From Nitrospirillum iridis (GTDB lineage Bacteria > Pseudomonadota > Alphaproteobacteria > Azospirillales > Azospirillaceae), in contig NZ_JACIIZ010000026.1 of assembly GCF_014205765.1 (NCBI RefSeq), positions 1-45,477 of the forward strand: 45,477 bases of DNA, read 5' to 3'. Below are positions 1 to 8,499 of this stretch, piece after piece. How positions within the stretch are numbered: position 1 is the first letter of the stretch; each line of letters begins with the position of its first letter. The notes under the pieces are model-generated. The model saw nothing but the letters and a program-made list of their open reading frames with translations, was not told the DNA's origin and ran no database searches. A program made the translations under genes and the position numbers.

Positions 1-89
1 GTCTGTGGATTGGGCTTCGACAACCGCAATCCTCAGACCGGAGGCCTCATACGCCAACAGCGGCGCCATTCCCGCGACAGCGGGTTCGT

Positions 90-1067
90 TCAATCCTCTG
101 ATTCCGACTTCCGGTGCGATGCTCTATTTCCCCGCATTTTTTGCGGAGATATCCCAAAATGGTCTCTAAATGCCTTGCTGAATGCGTAATGAGTCGAATA
201 TCCGGCTTGACTGATCAAAGATTTTATTCGTTCTCCGCCAATCAGTTGTTCCTTTGCTCGTTCAAGGCGAACTATTCGTAAATAGTTATAAGGCGTTTGC
301 CCGACAAGATATTTAAATTTTGAACAAAATGTACTTCTCGACATGCCACTGTGCTTAGCCAGCTTGTGCAGCGGCCAGTCATCTTCAGGTCTGTCGTGCA
401 TCACCGCCAGGGCGGCGCCGATCCCCGGATCGACCAAGGCACGGAGCCACCCGGCAACCTGATCAGGGTGCCGCAATATGTGTGATCGCAGGATTTGCAT
501 GAAAACCAGATCAGCCAATCTGCTGGAGACCACCGCATAGCCACTCTGCTGCTGCTCGGATTCCTCGGACAGAAAATCCAGCGTCATGCGTAGCCATCGT
601 TCCATGCCCGTGTCTGCGGCATCGAGATGAATGTAGCGCGGCAGGCCCAACAGAAGGGGGTGCGGAGTGGATTCGTCCAATTCGAACACGAGCGAAAGAA
701 TCCGTGTCCGATCGTTGCCGCCTTTCAGCGACAGTTTAAGCGGGCGATCAAGCCATTGACCAGGTGCCCACACATCCCCCTCGTTCAGCCGCACGACCTC
801 GCGCACGGTGAGGTCCCGCTTGTGTCCGTCCGCGCTCCGCAGCCAGTGACGATCCCAGCGAGGAAACATGACCAGATCGCCAGGACCCAATCGGATCGCT
901 GGTAAATTGGGCCGCTCAAGCCACGCATATCCTTCGATTATATAATGCATCGGCGCGCCCGAAGGTGCGGTTTCGAAATCAACCCGCCAAGGGTCGGAGA
1001 AATCCAGCATGGCGAGAAGCGAACCGCGCAGCCTCTTATCCGATAGCGCTCTGCTCAGAATGTCCAT
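90..1067 (-). CDS. AraC family transcriptional regulator with N-terminal cupin domain
   Basis: Probable activator of the divergent aromatic-catabolic cluster. The N-terminal half (about residues 20-110) is a cupin-like effector domain with a LGPGDLVMFPRWDRHW stretch, as in the Cupin_6 class of AraC proteins. The C-terminal 100 residues hold two helix-turn-helix segments, the first around LAKHSGMSRSTFCSKF and the second around ISQAGYSTHYAFSKAF, followed by the FGISPQKMR ending typical of the family. The reading frame is open to 1190, but the ATG at 1067 is preferred: it is preceded by GGGAGG at good spacing and begins directly before the conserved domain, giving 325 residues. It faces the Rieske gene across about 150 bp, the usual layout for a regulator of a catabolic operon. 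The inducer cannot be read from sequence. The gene shares the lower GC of the catabolic cluster, so it probably moved with it. Confidence 0.9.
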   Translation of the reverse strand: MDILSRALSDKRLRGSLLAMLDFSDPWRVDFETAPSGAPMHYIIEGYAWLERPNLPAIRLGPGDLVMFPRWDRHWLRSADGHKRDLTVREVVRLNEGDVWAPGQWLDRPLKLSLKGGNDRTRILSLVFELDESTPHPLLLGLPRYIHLDAADTGMERWLRMTLDFLSEESEQQQSGYAVVSSRLADLVFMQILRSHILRHPDQVAGWLRALVDPGIGAALAVMHDRPEDDWPLHKLAKHSGMSRSTFCSKFKYLVGQTPYNYLRIVRLERAKEQLIGGERIKSLISQAGYSTHYAFSKAFRDHFGISPQKMRGNRASHRKSESED

Positions 1068-1218
1068 ATTGCGCCTCCCTCCCGCGCGTTTTGGACGAAT
1101 ATAGCAAAAAATTGGATTGGCACCCGCTAGAAATACACAATTGATCCGATAATCTAGCCAAGCGCGAGTTGGCTTGCTTTGCTCGCCCACAACAAATCAT
1201 AACGAAGGAATGGGAGAA
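1068..1218. promoter_or_regulatory. Divergent promoter region, AraC regulator / oxygenase cluster
   Basis: This 151-bp spacer separates the two divergent starts and must hold both promoters and the AraC site. It is AT-richer than the flanking genes. No near-consensus -35/-10 pair or clear direct repeat could be fixed by eye, so the call rests on position only. Confidence 0.45.
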
Positions 1219-2286
1219 ATGATCATCAAGGGCATTAACGTGCAGCCCGGCGCTGCCGAATATCCGCGCAATCAATGGTATGTTGCCGCCTTCAGCTGCG
1301 AGGTCACGCGCGAGCCCATGCACCGCACCCTGTTCGACGAACCGATCGTGTTCTATCGAACAGAAGCGGGCGAGCCGGTGGCGCTGTTTGATCGTTGTCC
1401 GCATCGGGGCATGCGGCTTTCAAATGGCGGGGTGTTGTTTGGCAACACCATCCAGTGCCACTATCATGGCATCCGTTTTGATCAAAAGGGCCGGGGCTGC
1501 TTGATCCCCTCGGGCGGGACACCGACATCGGCCATGTCTGTGCGGCGTTATGCGCTTAAGGAAATCGGTGGCTGGATCTGGATCTGGGCAGGTGAGGCCG
1601 AGCTTGCCGATGAAAGCATCATTCCCGATCATGATGCATTGGGAATCACGGCGTCCGGCTTTCACGCCTATTATGGTCTGGCGCTGGAGGCTAACTCCAA
1701 TTATTTATTTTCATTGGAAAATCTTGTCGATGCCACGCACATTTCCTTTCTGCATCATGGGTTGATCGACGATGGAAACGTCGCGGCGCACCCCTTCTCC
1801 TGTCATCAGGACGGCGTGCGCGTGTCGATGGTGCGGGAATTCAAAAATGAGACCATTGCCCCGATGGTTGCCAAGGCAATGGCGCTGAAGGGCAAGCGGG
1901 CCGACCGCACGCTCGAACTCATCAGCTATGCGCCCAGCACTTGTGTCGTGCGGCAGCACTTCGTGGAGACCGACGGCGAACACAGCGCCCGCCGTGACAG
2001 CCGGCTGATTTTCGGCATCACGCCGACCGGCCCGCGCAGTTGCATCCAGTTTGTGGCCATGGCCAATGATTATGAAAACACCCACCCCGGTGTCTTCGAA
2101 GATCTTCGTCACCTGCTGATGGAAGATGTTGTCGCTTTGGACGATATCCAGATCCTGTTTGATCGGCTTGGCCAAGACAGAGCGCCCGAGATTTCAGTAA
2201 GGTCAGACGAGGGTGCAATCCGAACGCGCCGCTTGATTGCCGGACAAATCGCGCAGGAACAGCGGGCGGCGAAGGTGACGTCATGA
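1219..2286 (+). CDS. Rieske non-haem iron oxygenase, O-demethylase type
   Basis: Terminal oxygenase component expected to hydroxylate or O-demethylate an aromatic acid or related compound with electrons from the ferredoxin and reductase encoded downstream. The Rieske 2Fe-2S ligands are C60-x-H62 (CPHRG) and C80-x2-H83 (CHYHG). The catalytic domain has the NLVDATHISFLHH segment, giving the bridging Asp and the two His of the mononuclear iron site. Length (355 aa) fits the vanillate/dicamba O-demethylase group of alpha-only oxygenases, and no beta-subunit gene is present. The start at 1219 (MIIKG) is preferred over 1174 and 1210 because a GAAGGA element lies 9 nt before it. The stop overlaps the next start by 4 nt (ATGA), implying translational coupling. 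The substrate is unknown; demethylation is inferred from family and from the adjacent formaldehyde-oxidation remnant. Confidence 0.9.
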   Translation: MIIKGINVQPGAAEYPRNQWYVAAFSCEVTREPMHRTLFDEPIVFYRTEAGEPVALFDRCPHRGMRLSNGGVLFGNTIQCHYHGIRFDQKGRGCLIPSGGTPTSAMSVRRYALKEIGGWIWIWAGEAELADESIIPDHDALGITASGFHAYYGLALEANSNYLFSLENLVDATHISFLHHGLIDDGNVAAHPFSCHQDGVRVSMVREFKNETIAPMVAKAMALKGKRADRTLELISYAPSTCVVRQHFVETDGEHSARRDSRLIFGITPTGPRSCIQFVAMANDYENTHPGVFEDLRHLLMEDVVALDDIQILFDRLGQDRAPEISVRSDEGAIRTRRLIAGQIAQEQRAAKVTS

Positions 2287-3422
2287 GCGGAGCGCAAGGC
2301 AAAAAGGGCCGCGTTCTGATCGTGGGCGCCGGGATTTCTGGACTGACCGCCGCCACCGCGCTGGGCCGGCAGGGATGGCAGGTCGATGTAATCGAGCGTA
2401 AGAGCTCCATCGATGACAGCGGCGGCGTCGGCCTTACGCTGATTGGTAACGCAATGCGGGCGCTCGATGTGATCGGGGTTGCCCATAAATGCGTGGAGGC
2501 CGGTGTCCCAGCCGATTTTCTCAACATAATGCGCGCGGATGGAACGCTGCTTATGGAAAATCCTGTGCCTAGGATTGGCGGCTCCGAATGGCCGGGCGGC
2601 ACCGGAATCAGACGCGCCGCATTCCACGCGATCCTTTTGGAAGCCGCTGGCAACGTCATCTCATCGTTGCGTTGCGGGGAAACTGCGACCCGATGGAGCG
2701 AAGAGCGCGGACAGGTCCTTGTCACGTTCAGCACTGGTTACAGCGCGGCTTACGATCTCATGATTGCGGCTGATGGCCTTAATTCGTCGACCCGAGCCGA
2801 GCTGATGCCGGATATCAAGCCCAATCCATCGGGGCAAGCCTGCTGGCGCGTGCCCGTCCCTCGGCCGCCAGGCATTGACAGGACGCATTTATTTTTCGGT
2901 GGTAAGCACGGCGCGGTCGGCGTCTGCCCGATTTCAGATGACCTTGCCTATATGTATATCGTGCAGGCTTACGATGGAGGAAGGCAGGATCCCACGCGCT
3001 TGCACGAGATTTTTGCCGATGAAGTCGAAGGATATGGTGGCCTAATTGCCGAACTCGTCAAGCATGTCACCGACCCTACCCAGGTCAACTTCAGTCCTTT
3101 GCCCGCCATGATCGTGCCAAAGCCCTGGGGCAAAGGTCGGGTCGTGCTGATTGGCGATGCGGCGCATGCCAATCCACCGGTCCTCGCGCAAGGAGCGGCC
3201 ATGGGCATTGAGGACGCGATCGTTCTGGCGGAAGAAATTTCGGCCACGCCCGGTGATATCCCCGACGCGCTCAATCGCTTTGTCGAGCGCAGGTACGACC
3301 GGGCGAGACGCGTTGTCGAAGCAAGCTGGCAACTTGCGCGCGCTGAGGTGGAGCACCGTAAAGACGTAGACATTCACGCCATCATGCGCGAAACGGCAAT
3401 GCAATTGGCAGCGCCAATGTAA
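2283..3422 (+). CDS. FAD-dependent aromatic monooxygenase (group A flavoprotein)
   Basis: Single-component flavin hydroxylase of the salicylate/6-hydroxynicotinate hydroxylase family, expected to use NAD(P)H and O2 to hydroxylate a phenolic ring. The N-terminal dinucleotide fold reads VLIVGAGISGLTAATAL (about residues 11-27). The second FAD motif is RVVLIGDAAHANPPVLAQGAAMGIEDA near residue 280, written here in two parts: RVVLIGDAAHANPPV then LAQGAAMGIEDA. Length (379 aa) is normal. It overlaps the Rieske gene by 4 nt, so the two are co-translated and probably act in sequence: the Rieske enzyme exposes a hydroxyl and this enzyme hydroxylates the resulting phenol. That order is inference. Base composition matches the surrounding low-GC island. 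Confidence 0.9.
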   Translation: MSGAQGKKGRVLIVGAGISGLTAATALGRQGWQVDVIERKSSIDDSGGVGLTLIGNAMRALDVIGVAHKCVEAGVPADFLNIMRADGTLLMENPVPRIGGSEWPGGTGIRRAAFHAILLEAAGNVISSLRCGETATRWSEERGQVLVTFSTGYSAAYDLMIAADGLNSSTRAELMPDIKPNPSGQACWRVPVPRPPGIDRTHLFFGGKHGAVGVCPISDDLAYMYIVQAYDGGRQDPTRLHEIFADEVEGYGGLIAELVKHVTDPTQVNFSPLPAMIVPKPWGKGRVVLIGDAAHANPPVLAQGAAMGIEDAIVLAEEISATPGDIPDALNRFVERRYDRARRVVEASWQLARAEVEHRKDVDIHAIMRETAMQLAAPM

Positions 3423-3499
3423 ATCCCAAGATTCCGGGTGGTTATGGCGGCGTCACATCGCTTCCTGCCCAATGTGATCTGGCAGCCTTGGATAACCGT

Positions 3500-3799
3500 G
3501 GATTTCAGCCACTGCAGCCCGGAATCTATTTAGGCCCGGATCGGGCGGCGTCGCGGGACTATCATGCCTGCGCGCTGATTGCCGGCGGCACGCGGGTGCC
3601 TGGCCTGCTGGTAGACCAGGGCGAAGACGACCCTTTCCTTGAGGGGCAATTGAAAACGCATCCGCCGGTCGAGGCCCGCGAGAAGGCGGGGTAAAGGGCG
3701 GCCCTCCGTAGGCAAGCAGGCTATGACCACTCGTATTATTTCATCTCCACCGTCATGGCCGGGCATGTGGCGTGGCGTGCCGAACGGCTGAACGCATAA
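3500..3799 (+). pseudogene. Remnant of S-formylglutathione hydrolase (C-terminal part)
   Basis: Only the C-terminal third of an S-formylglutathione hydrolase can be recognised. One frame gives YLGPDRAASRDYHACALI and then LLVDQGEDDPFLEGQLK. After a stop near 3694 a second frame continues with RQAGYDHSYYFISTVM and AWRAERLNA to a stop at 3797-3799. These match the conserved family order of LVDQG-D-FL--QLKP and GYDHSYYFI. The start, the catalytic-Ser region and frame continuity are lost, so it is a decayed fragment. The intact enzyme completes glutathione-dependent formaldehyde oxidation, which fits an ancestral operon that handled formaldehyde from O-demethylation. The stretch 3423-3500 shows no recognisable coding content. 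Confidence 0.75.
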
Positions 3800-3809
3800 G
3801 GATTTTTAA

Positions 3810-4127
3810 ATGACCAATATTCACGTGATTGGGCTCGACGGGGCCGAGAAAATCATCTCCAGCAAGGACGGGGCAACGCTGATGGAAGCGTTGCGCGATA
3901 ACGGCTTCGATGAGGTGCTGGCGCTATGTAGCGGATGCTGCTCGTGTGCCACATGCCATGTTTATATCGAGGCCGGTCCGAGCACATTGTTGCAATGCAT
4001 GAGTGATGATGAGAACGATCTACTCGATAGTAGCGACCACCGTCAGCCTAATTCCCGCCTTTCATGCCAGGTCAGCCTGACCGACGATCTGGATTCAATC
4101 CGCGTACGCCTAGCCCCGGCGGATTGA
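3810..4127 (+). CDS. 2Fe-2S ferredoxin, adrenodoxin/putidaredoxin type
   Basis: Small electron carrier (105 aa) between the NADH reductase and the Rieske oxygenase. Cluster ligands are C40, C46, C49 and C86, in the C-x5-C-x2-C...C spacing of vertebrate-type [2Fe-2S] ferredoxins ([14 protein letters not shown]). The [13 protein letters not shown] and SRLSCQV segments are characteristic of the subgroup that serves P450s and Rieske demethylases; from memory they closely resemble the dicamba demethylase ferredoxin. It follows the decayed hydrolase and precedes the reductase by 11 nt. A purine-rich AAGGAT element lies before the ATG. Confidence 0.93.
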   Translation: MTNIHVIGLDGAEKIISSKDGATLMEALRDNGFDEVLALCSGCCSCATCHVYIEAGPSTLLQCMSDDENDLLDSSDHRQPNSRLSCQVSLTDDLDSIRVRLAPAD

Positions 4128-4138
4128 TTGGAAAAGCT

Positions 4139-5371
4139 ATGATGAGACAAGCTGTTGATGTCCTGATCGTAGGCGGCGGGCACGCAGGGGCGCAATGCGC
4201 GATCACGCTGCGTCAGGGTGGCTTTGCGGGCAGCATTGCCATCGTCGGGCGCGAGAACGAGCCGCCATACGAGCGCCCGCCTCTATCGAAAGAGTATTTC
4301 GCGCGTGAGAAGGCCTTTGACCGGCTTTACATACGCCCGCAGGCGTTCTGGGCTGAGAAGGATATCGCGCTGATCCTTGGCACCGAAGTTGTCTCGGTGG
4401 ACGCACAGGCGCATACCGCCCTGCTTTCAGGTGGGCGAACCATGGGCTATGGACAAATGGTGTGGGCTGCCGGTGGCGACCCGAGGCAGCTCTCATGCCA
4501 GGGGGCGGACCTGGCCGGCGTGTATGGCGTACGCACCCGTGCCGACTGTGACGCGCTGATGGGTGAAATCGACGGCGGCGCGCGCCGGATCGCTGTGGTC
4601 GGCGGCGGCTATATCGGGCTCGAAGCCGCTGCCGTGCTGACCAAGCTGGGCTGCCACGTCACCCTGCTTGAGGCTGCGCCACGCGTGCTGGCGCGGGTGT
4701 CGGGGACTGAAATTTCCACCTTTTATGAGGCCCAGCACCGCGCACATGGCGTTGACTTGCGCACGGATGTTGGCGTTGCTGCGCTGATCGGCGAGGGGCG
4801 CGTCACCGGCGTTGAACTGACTGACGGTGAGGTTATCACGGTCGACGCGGTGATTGTCGGCATCGGAATAGCGCCTGCGGTGGCACCTTTGACTGCGGCT
4901 GGAGCCGCGGGCGTCAATGGCGTCAATGTCGACGAATTCTGCCGTACATCTCTGCCCGACATCTTCGCCGTGGGCGACTGCGCAGCCTTTTCATGCGCCT
5001 TTGCTGGCGGCAAGTTGATGCGCGTCGAATCGGTGCAGAACGCCAATGAGCAGGCCAATTGCGTCGCCAAGGCGATCCTCGGCGAGATGAAGCCTTTTCA
5101 CGCAACGCCGTGGTTCTGGTCGAATCAGTATGACCTCAAGTTGCAAACCGTTGGTATCTCATCGGATTATGACCAGGCCGTGCTGCGGGGCGATCTGGCG
5201 GCGCGCAGTTTCAGCGTGGTGTATTTGAAGGCGAACCGCGTGATTGCGCTCGACTGCGTCAACACGGTCAAGGACTATGTTCAGGGCCGAAAGCTGGTGG
5301 AAGCTGGCGCTACCCCCGACATCGGCGCGCTGGCTGACCCAGCAAGGTCGCTCAAGGAATTCAATTTGTGA
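4139..5371 (+). CDS. FAD-dependent ferredoxin reductase (NADH), putidaredoxin-reductase type
   Basis: Transfers electrons from NAD(P)H through FAD to the neighbouring ferredoxin. The FAD-binding start is [19 protein letters not shown], the NAD-binding fold is [18 protein letters not shown] around residue 150, and the second FAD motif is [11 protein letters not shown] near residue 280. Length (410 aa) matches oxygenase-coupled reductases of this class (about 400-410). Two in-frame ATGs occur at 4139 and 4142; the open frame reaching back to 4064 overlaps the ferredoxin gene and adds non-homologous residues, so 4139 is taken. With the ferredoxin and the Rieske protein it completes a three-component oxygenase. 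The final TGA overlaps a GTG (GTGA) that opens a further, truncated frame. Confidence 0.93.
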   Translation: MMRQAVDVLIVGGGHAGAQCAITLRQGGFAGSIAIVGRENEPPYERPPLSKEYFAREKAFDRLYIRPQAFWAEKDIALILGTEVVSVDAQAHTALLSGGRTMGYGQMVWAAGGDPRQLSCQGADLAGVYGVRTRADCDALMGEIDGGARRIAVVGGGYIGLEAAAVLTKLGCHVTLLEAAPRVLARVSGTEISTFYEAQHRAHGVDLRTDVGVAALIGEGRVTGVELTDGEVITVDAVIVGIGIAPAVAPLTAAGAAGVNGVNVDEFCRTSLPDIFAVGDCAAFSCAFAGGKLMRVESVQNANEQANCVAKAILGEMKPFHATPWFWSNQYDLKLQTVGISSDYDQAVLRGDLAARSFSVVYLKANRVIALDCVNTVKDYVQGRKLVEAGATPDIGALADPARSLKEFNL

Positions 5372-5416
5372 TCGACGAGCGTTGGGCTGCTGCCGGAATG
5401 GACGGCGCCGAGGAGG
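5368..5416 (+). pseudogene. Truncated start of a further catabolic gene at the island edge
   Basis: A GTG start overlaps the reductase stop (GTGA) and opens a frame beginning [18 protein letters not shown]. The coupling matches the Rieske/monooxygenase junction upstream, so this was probably the next gene of the operon. Coding sense is lost within about 50 nt, where base composition changes to that of the resident genome and the opposite-strand kinase gene ends at 5417. Too little remains to name a product. Confidence 0.4.
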
Positions 5417-6394
5417 TCAAGTTTTCGAAGGTCCAAAATGATGGACCTGCCCGGTGTTGTTCACCGCCTGGTCTGCGGTGCTCAACATCGCGGCCACCGC
5501 TTCATGATCGGGGAAACCCGCGCGGGCGCCGATGGCGGTGATGGCCAGGCTGGCGGCGGCGGCGGCGAAGCGCAGGGCGTTGGCCAGATGGTCGCCGTTG
5601 AGCAGGCGGGCCAGCACGGCGGCGTTGAAGCAGTCGCCGGCCCCGGTCGCGTCGACCGCGCGCGCGGGGAATGCGGGTTGGATCACGCTGTCGTCGCCCT
5701 GCACGGCGATGGCCCCTCGGGCGCCCATGGACACCACCACCAGCCTTGGCCCTTGTTTCAGCAGCGGCCGCGTGTGGTCCGTGGTGGGACGCAGGCCGGT
5801 CGCGGCGCGGAACCCGCCTTCGTTGAAGAACACGATGTCGGCCAGGGGCAGCAGGGCCGCCAGCCGCTCCGGGTTGGGGGCCACCGCCGCCTCCACGTCG
5901 ATGGCGACCAGGGCGCCGGCGGCGCGGGCCAGACGGCTCACAGCCTCGAACTCCGCCAGGTCGTAGGGCATGGCATAGACCACGCGTGACTGTTCCAGGG
6001 CCTGGGCCAAGGTGGCCTTATCCAGCGGCCAGCCGGGCAGCGGCGCGTAGACCAGAGCCTTTTCACCGTCCCCCTGCACCAGGATCAGGGCCGTGGCGCA
6101 GGGCCCCGCCACCGGCCGCACCCACTGCACGGCGACACCGAAGCACTGGAACTCCGTCACCAGGAAATCGCCGTCGCCGTCATCGCGACCGACCCGGCCG
6201 TAGGCCGCCGCGGGCAGGCCCAGGCGGGCGGCGGCGCAGGCCACGTTGGCCGCCGTACCGCCAGCATGGCGGCCCAGGTGCCGGCCCAGCACCTTGTCAT
6301 CCGCCGCCGGCACACGGTCGACGGCGAAGACCAGGTCGATGTTGGGGTCGCCATAGGCCAGCAGGCCGAAGCGGCGGGGACCGGGCGGGATCAT
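5417..6394 (-). CDS. PfkB-family carbohydrate kinase (ribokinase-like)
   Basis: Last gene of the minus-strand nucleoside operon. It probably phosphorylates the sugar released by the upstream hydrolases, ribose or a ribosyl derivative, with ATP. PfkB signatures are the substrate-lid GGTAANVACAAARLG (about residues 45-59) and the C-terminal DATGAGDCF, with the catalytic base D254. Length (325 aa) is typical. It overlaps the SIS gene by 4 nt. The extreme C-terminus (VHHFGPSKT) reads into sequence next to the catabolic island, so the native end may have been replaced by the island junction. PfkB proteins cover ribokinase, fructokinase, nucleoside kinases and the fructoselysine 6-kinase FrlD, and motif content alone does not settle the substrate. 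Confidence 0.88.
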   Translation of the reverse strand: MIPPGPRRFGLLAYGDPNIDLVFAVDRVPAADDKVLGRHLGRHAGGTAANVACAAARLGLPAAAYGRVGRDDGDGDFLVTEFQCFGVAVQWVRPVAGPCATALILVQGDGEKALVYAPLPGWPLDKATLAQALEQSRVVYAMPYDLAEFEAVSRLARAAGALVAIDVEAAVAPNPERLAALLPLADIVFFNEGGFRAATGLRPTTDHTRPLLKQGPRLVVVSMGARGAIAVQGDDSVIQPAFPARAVDATGAGDCFNAAVLARLLNGDHLANALRFAAAAASLAITAIGARAGFPDHEAVAAMLSTADQAVNNTGQVHHFGPSKT

Positions 6395-7440
6395 CGGACG
6401 GCTCCCGTGCTAGGGATCGTCCGGAAGCCGCCGGCACTGGCGGCCACGTCACCGGCGGCCAGGGCCAGGGCCTGACCCTGCATCAGCAGCGGCAGCGGCG
6501 TCATGGGTTCATCCAGGTCGGGGATGGGGAAGTCCGGCCCGCCCAGCACCGCCACCGCCGCACCACGTGCACGCGCTGCGGTGGCGGTGTCGGCCAGGCG
6601 GTCCGCCGCGCGGGCCTTGGGTGGCGCCAGGACCAGCACCAGGTCGGCGGACGTCAGGGCCTGCAGGCGCAAGGCGTGGTGGAACTCCTCGACCGCGTGG
6701 GGCAGGGGGGCCAGTCCCGCCGCCGCTGTCAGCAGGTCGGCGATGCCGCGTGCGGTGCCGGTGTTGGGGCCGGCGCCGACGATGTGCAGATGGCGCCGGG
6801 CGGCCAGCGTGGCGCCCAGGGTGTGGACCCCGGTGTCGGAGCGCAGGACGCCCTTCAGGATGGTCGGTAGGGCTGCGACGTCACCGTGGACGCCCGCCGC
6901 CACGGGGTGCTGCCGCGCGCCGCCCCACTTCAGCGCCAGCAGGATGAGGATGGCCAGGGTGGCGGCGGTCGATTGCGTGGGCATGCCGTTCTTGCTGGCG
7001 CCGGGGCACAGGCCCCAAACGGGTGGCGCCAGGAAGGGCGTCCCCTTCCGATCGCAGATGCCGATGACCAGGGCGCCGCTGTCTTGGGCGCGAACCAGAG
7101 CGTCGTGGGCCGGTGACGGGCGCCCGCTGGAACTGACCACCGCCACGGCGGTGCGGGGCCCTAGATCGGGGTGGCCGTACCGCGCCAGTTCAAAGGCCTG
7201 GATCGCCTGGCAGGGAATGCCGGTATAGGTGGCGAAGGCTGACGTGGCCATCAGTCCAACGGACAGGCTGTCGCCTGACCCGGCCACCAGCAGGCGGTTG
7301 CTCCGCCGGGCGGTCAGCGCGGCCGCCAGGTCCCGCACCGGCTCCGCCAGGTGGGCCAGCGCCCGCGCCACGGCGGAGGGAGTGTCCGCCCGCTCCCGCG
7401 CCGTGGCGGGCAGGGGCATCAGGGTGTCGGCCTCCGTCAT
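6391..7440 (-). CDS. Double SIS-domain sugar-phosphate isomerase/deglycase-like protein
   Basis: A two-domain SIS protein (349 aa) of the class containing the GlmS isomerase domain and the Amadori deglycase FrlB. The first SIS domain carries LVAGSGDSLSVG (about 51-62) and VVSSSGRPSPAHDAL (101-115). The second has HIVGAGPNTGTARG (219-232) and HAVEEFHHALRL (248-259), comparable to the EEFxHGP segment that bears catalytic residues in GlmS/FrlB-type proteins. It overlaps both neighbours by 4 nt. A SIS protein paired with a PfkB kinase is the arrangement of fructosamine catabolism (kinase, then deglycase). Here the pair sits in a nucleoside operon, so a phosphorylated ribosylamine or ketoamine is a plausible but unproven substrate. 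Confidence 0.82.
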   Translation of the reverse strand: MTEADTLMPLPATARERADTPSAVARALAHLAEPVRDLAAALTARRSNRLLVAGSGDSLSVGLMATSAFATYTGIPCQAIQAFELARYGHPDLGPRTAVAVVSSSGRPSPAHDALVRAQDSGALVIGICDRKGTPFLAPPVWGLCPGASKNGMPTQSTAATLAILILLALKWGGARQHPVAAGVHGDVAALPTILKGVLRSDTGVHTLGATLAARRHLHIVGAGPNTGTARGIADLLTAAAGLAPLPHAVEEFHHALRLQALTSADLVLVLAPPKARAADRLADTATAARARGAAVAVLGGPDFPIPDLDEPMTPLPLLMQGQALALAAGDVAASAGGFRTIPSTGAVR

Positions 7441-8498
7441 GCCGCCAACCGCCGCCGGGCGATGGCGGTCAGGTCGGCCGCCAGGGCGCCCAGGCCGTAC
7501 TCCACCTCATTCACCGTGCGGAACTGAGCGGCGAGGTCGGCCGGCAGGGCGGAGGCGCCGCGCAAGGCGCCGGACAGCGCTCCGGCCATGGTGGCGATGG
7601 AATCGGTGTCGTTGCCGATGGTGGCCGACAGGGCGATGGTGCGCAGCGGATCGCCCTTCGCGTAGGCCAGAATGGCGATGGCCGCCGGCACGGATTCCGC
7701 CGCCAGGACCGAGGCGCCGACCTGCGCGTCCAGGGCGTCGAGGAAGACCAGGTCATCCGTCGCCCGCGCGGCGATCTCCAACGCCAGGTCCAGACGCGCC
7801 TGGAAGCGGGGGCCTGGCCCCACGCGGGCATGCCGGGCGGCCAGGGTCGCACCCTGGCGCCCCCCCTCGACGCACGCGGCGACGACATCGGCGATGTCGT
7901 CCGTCACCAGCGCCTGGGCCGCACCAGCGGCGATGGCGCAGGCGGCCGCGATGGCGACGTCGGTATCGTGCGAGGGCAGGCAAGTCACCAGCGCTTGGGC
8001 GCAGGCGGCGTCCAGGTCGCCGGGATGGACCAGGCCGGCGGGGGCGGCCCGCATGGCCGCGCCGTTGGTGGTGCCGATCGTCGTCATCTTGCGCCGCGAC
8101 TGGCCGATCACCCCCACCAGGGCCGGGTCGGTGCCGGCGCGCAGGGCCGCCACGATGCCCACCGTGCTGGGCCCCATGAAACCCGCTTTGGGCGAGGTAT
8201 CGGCCCAGTCCAGCAGGCAGGCGACCCAGCCGGCCGCGTCCAGGACGCCCCCGCCGCGCACCAGGGCGCGGGCCAGATAGTACATCTGGCTGGCATCGTC
8301 CGTTACCTCAGCCCTCTTGCCGGCGTTGGCGCCGGCGAAGGTGTCGGCCGTCGGCGTCACGAAGCCGGAAACGAGACCGCCATGGGTGCCCAGTATCTCG
8401 GCCATGGACCATTGCTCGGTGGGCGCGCCCAGCGCGTCGCCCATACCGGCCAACAACAGCGAGCCGGCGATCCGGTCGTGCAGGGAGGGTGTGCTCAT
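7437..8498 (-). CDS. ADP-ribosylglycohydrolase family protein
   Basis: Member of the ADP-ribosyl-glycohydrolase (DraG/ARH) superfamily, binuclear Mg enzymes that cleave N- or O-glycosidic bonds to ADP-ribose or ribose. Visible motifs are the N-terminal GMGDALGAPTE (about 18-27), the metal-binding TDD at 66-68 (EVTDDASQMYYLA), and GNDTDSIATMAGALSGA near residue 300. The length from this start (353 aa) is normal. Three in-frame ATGs (8522, 8507, 8498) arise from a tandem 12-bp repeat; 8498 begins the conserved sequence, but an earlier start cannot be excluded. It lies between the second permease and the SIS gene, overlapping the latter by 4 nt. Its placement in a transport operon suggests degradation of an imported ribosyl compound rather than reversal of protein modification; this is inference. 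Confidence 0.87.
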   Translation of the reverse strand: MSTPSLHDRIAGSLLLAGMGDALGAPTEQWSMAEILGTHGGLVSGFVTPTADTFAGANAGKRAEVTDDASQMYYLARALVRGGGVLDAAGWVACLLDWADTSPKAGFMGPSTVGIVAALRAGTDPALVGVIGQSRRKMTTIGTTNGAAMRAAPAGLVHPGDLDAACAQALVTCLPSHDTDVAIAAACAIAAGAAQALVTDDIADVVAACVEGGRQGATLAARHARVGPGPRFQARLDLALEIAARATDDLVFLDALDAQVGASVLAAESVPAAIAILAYAKGDPLRTIALSATIGNDTDSIATMAGALSGALRGASALPADLAAQFRTVNEVEYGLGALAADLTAIARRRLAA

Positions 8499-8499
8499 G

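Noticed and set aside
1-89. Possible end of a gene at the left edge
   Set aside because: Too short to assign a frame or family; nothing can be supported.
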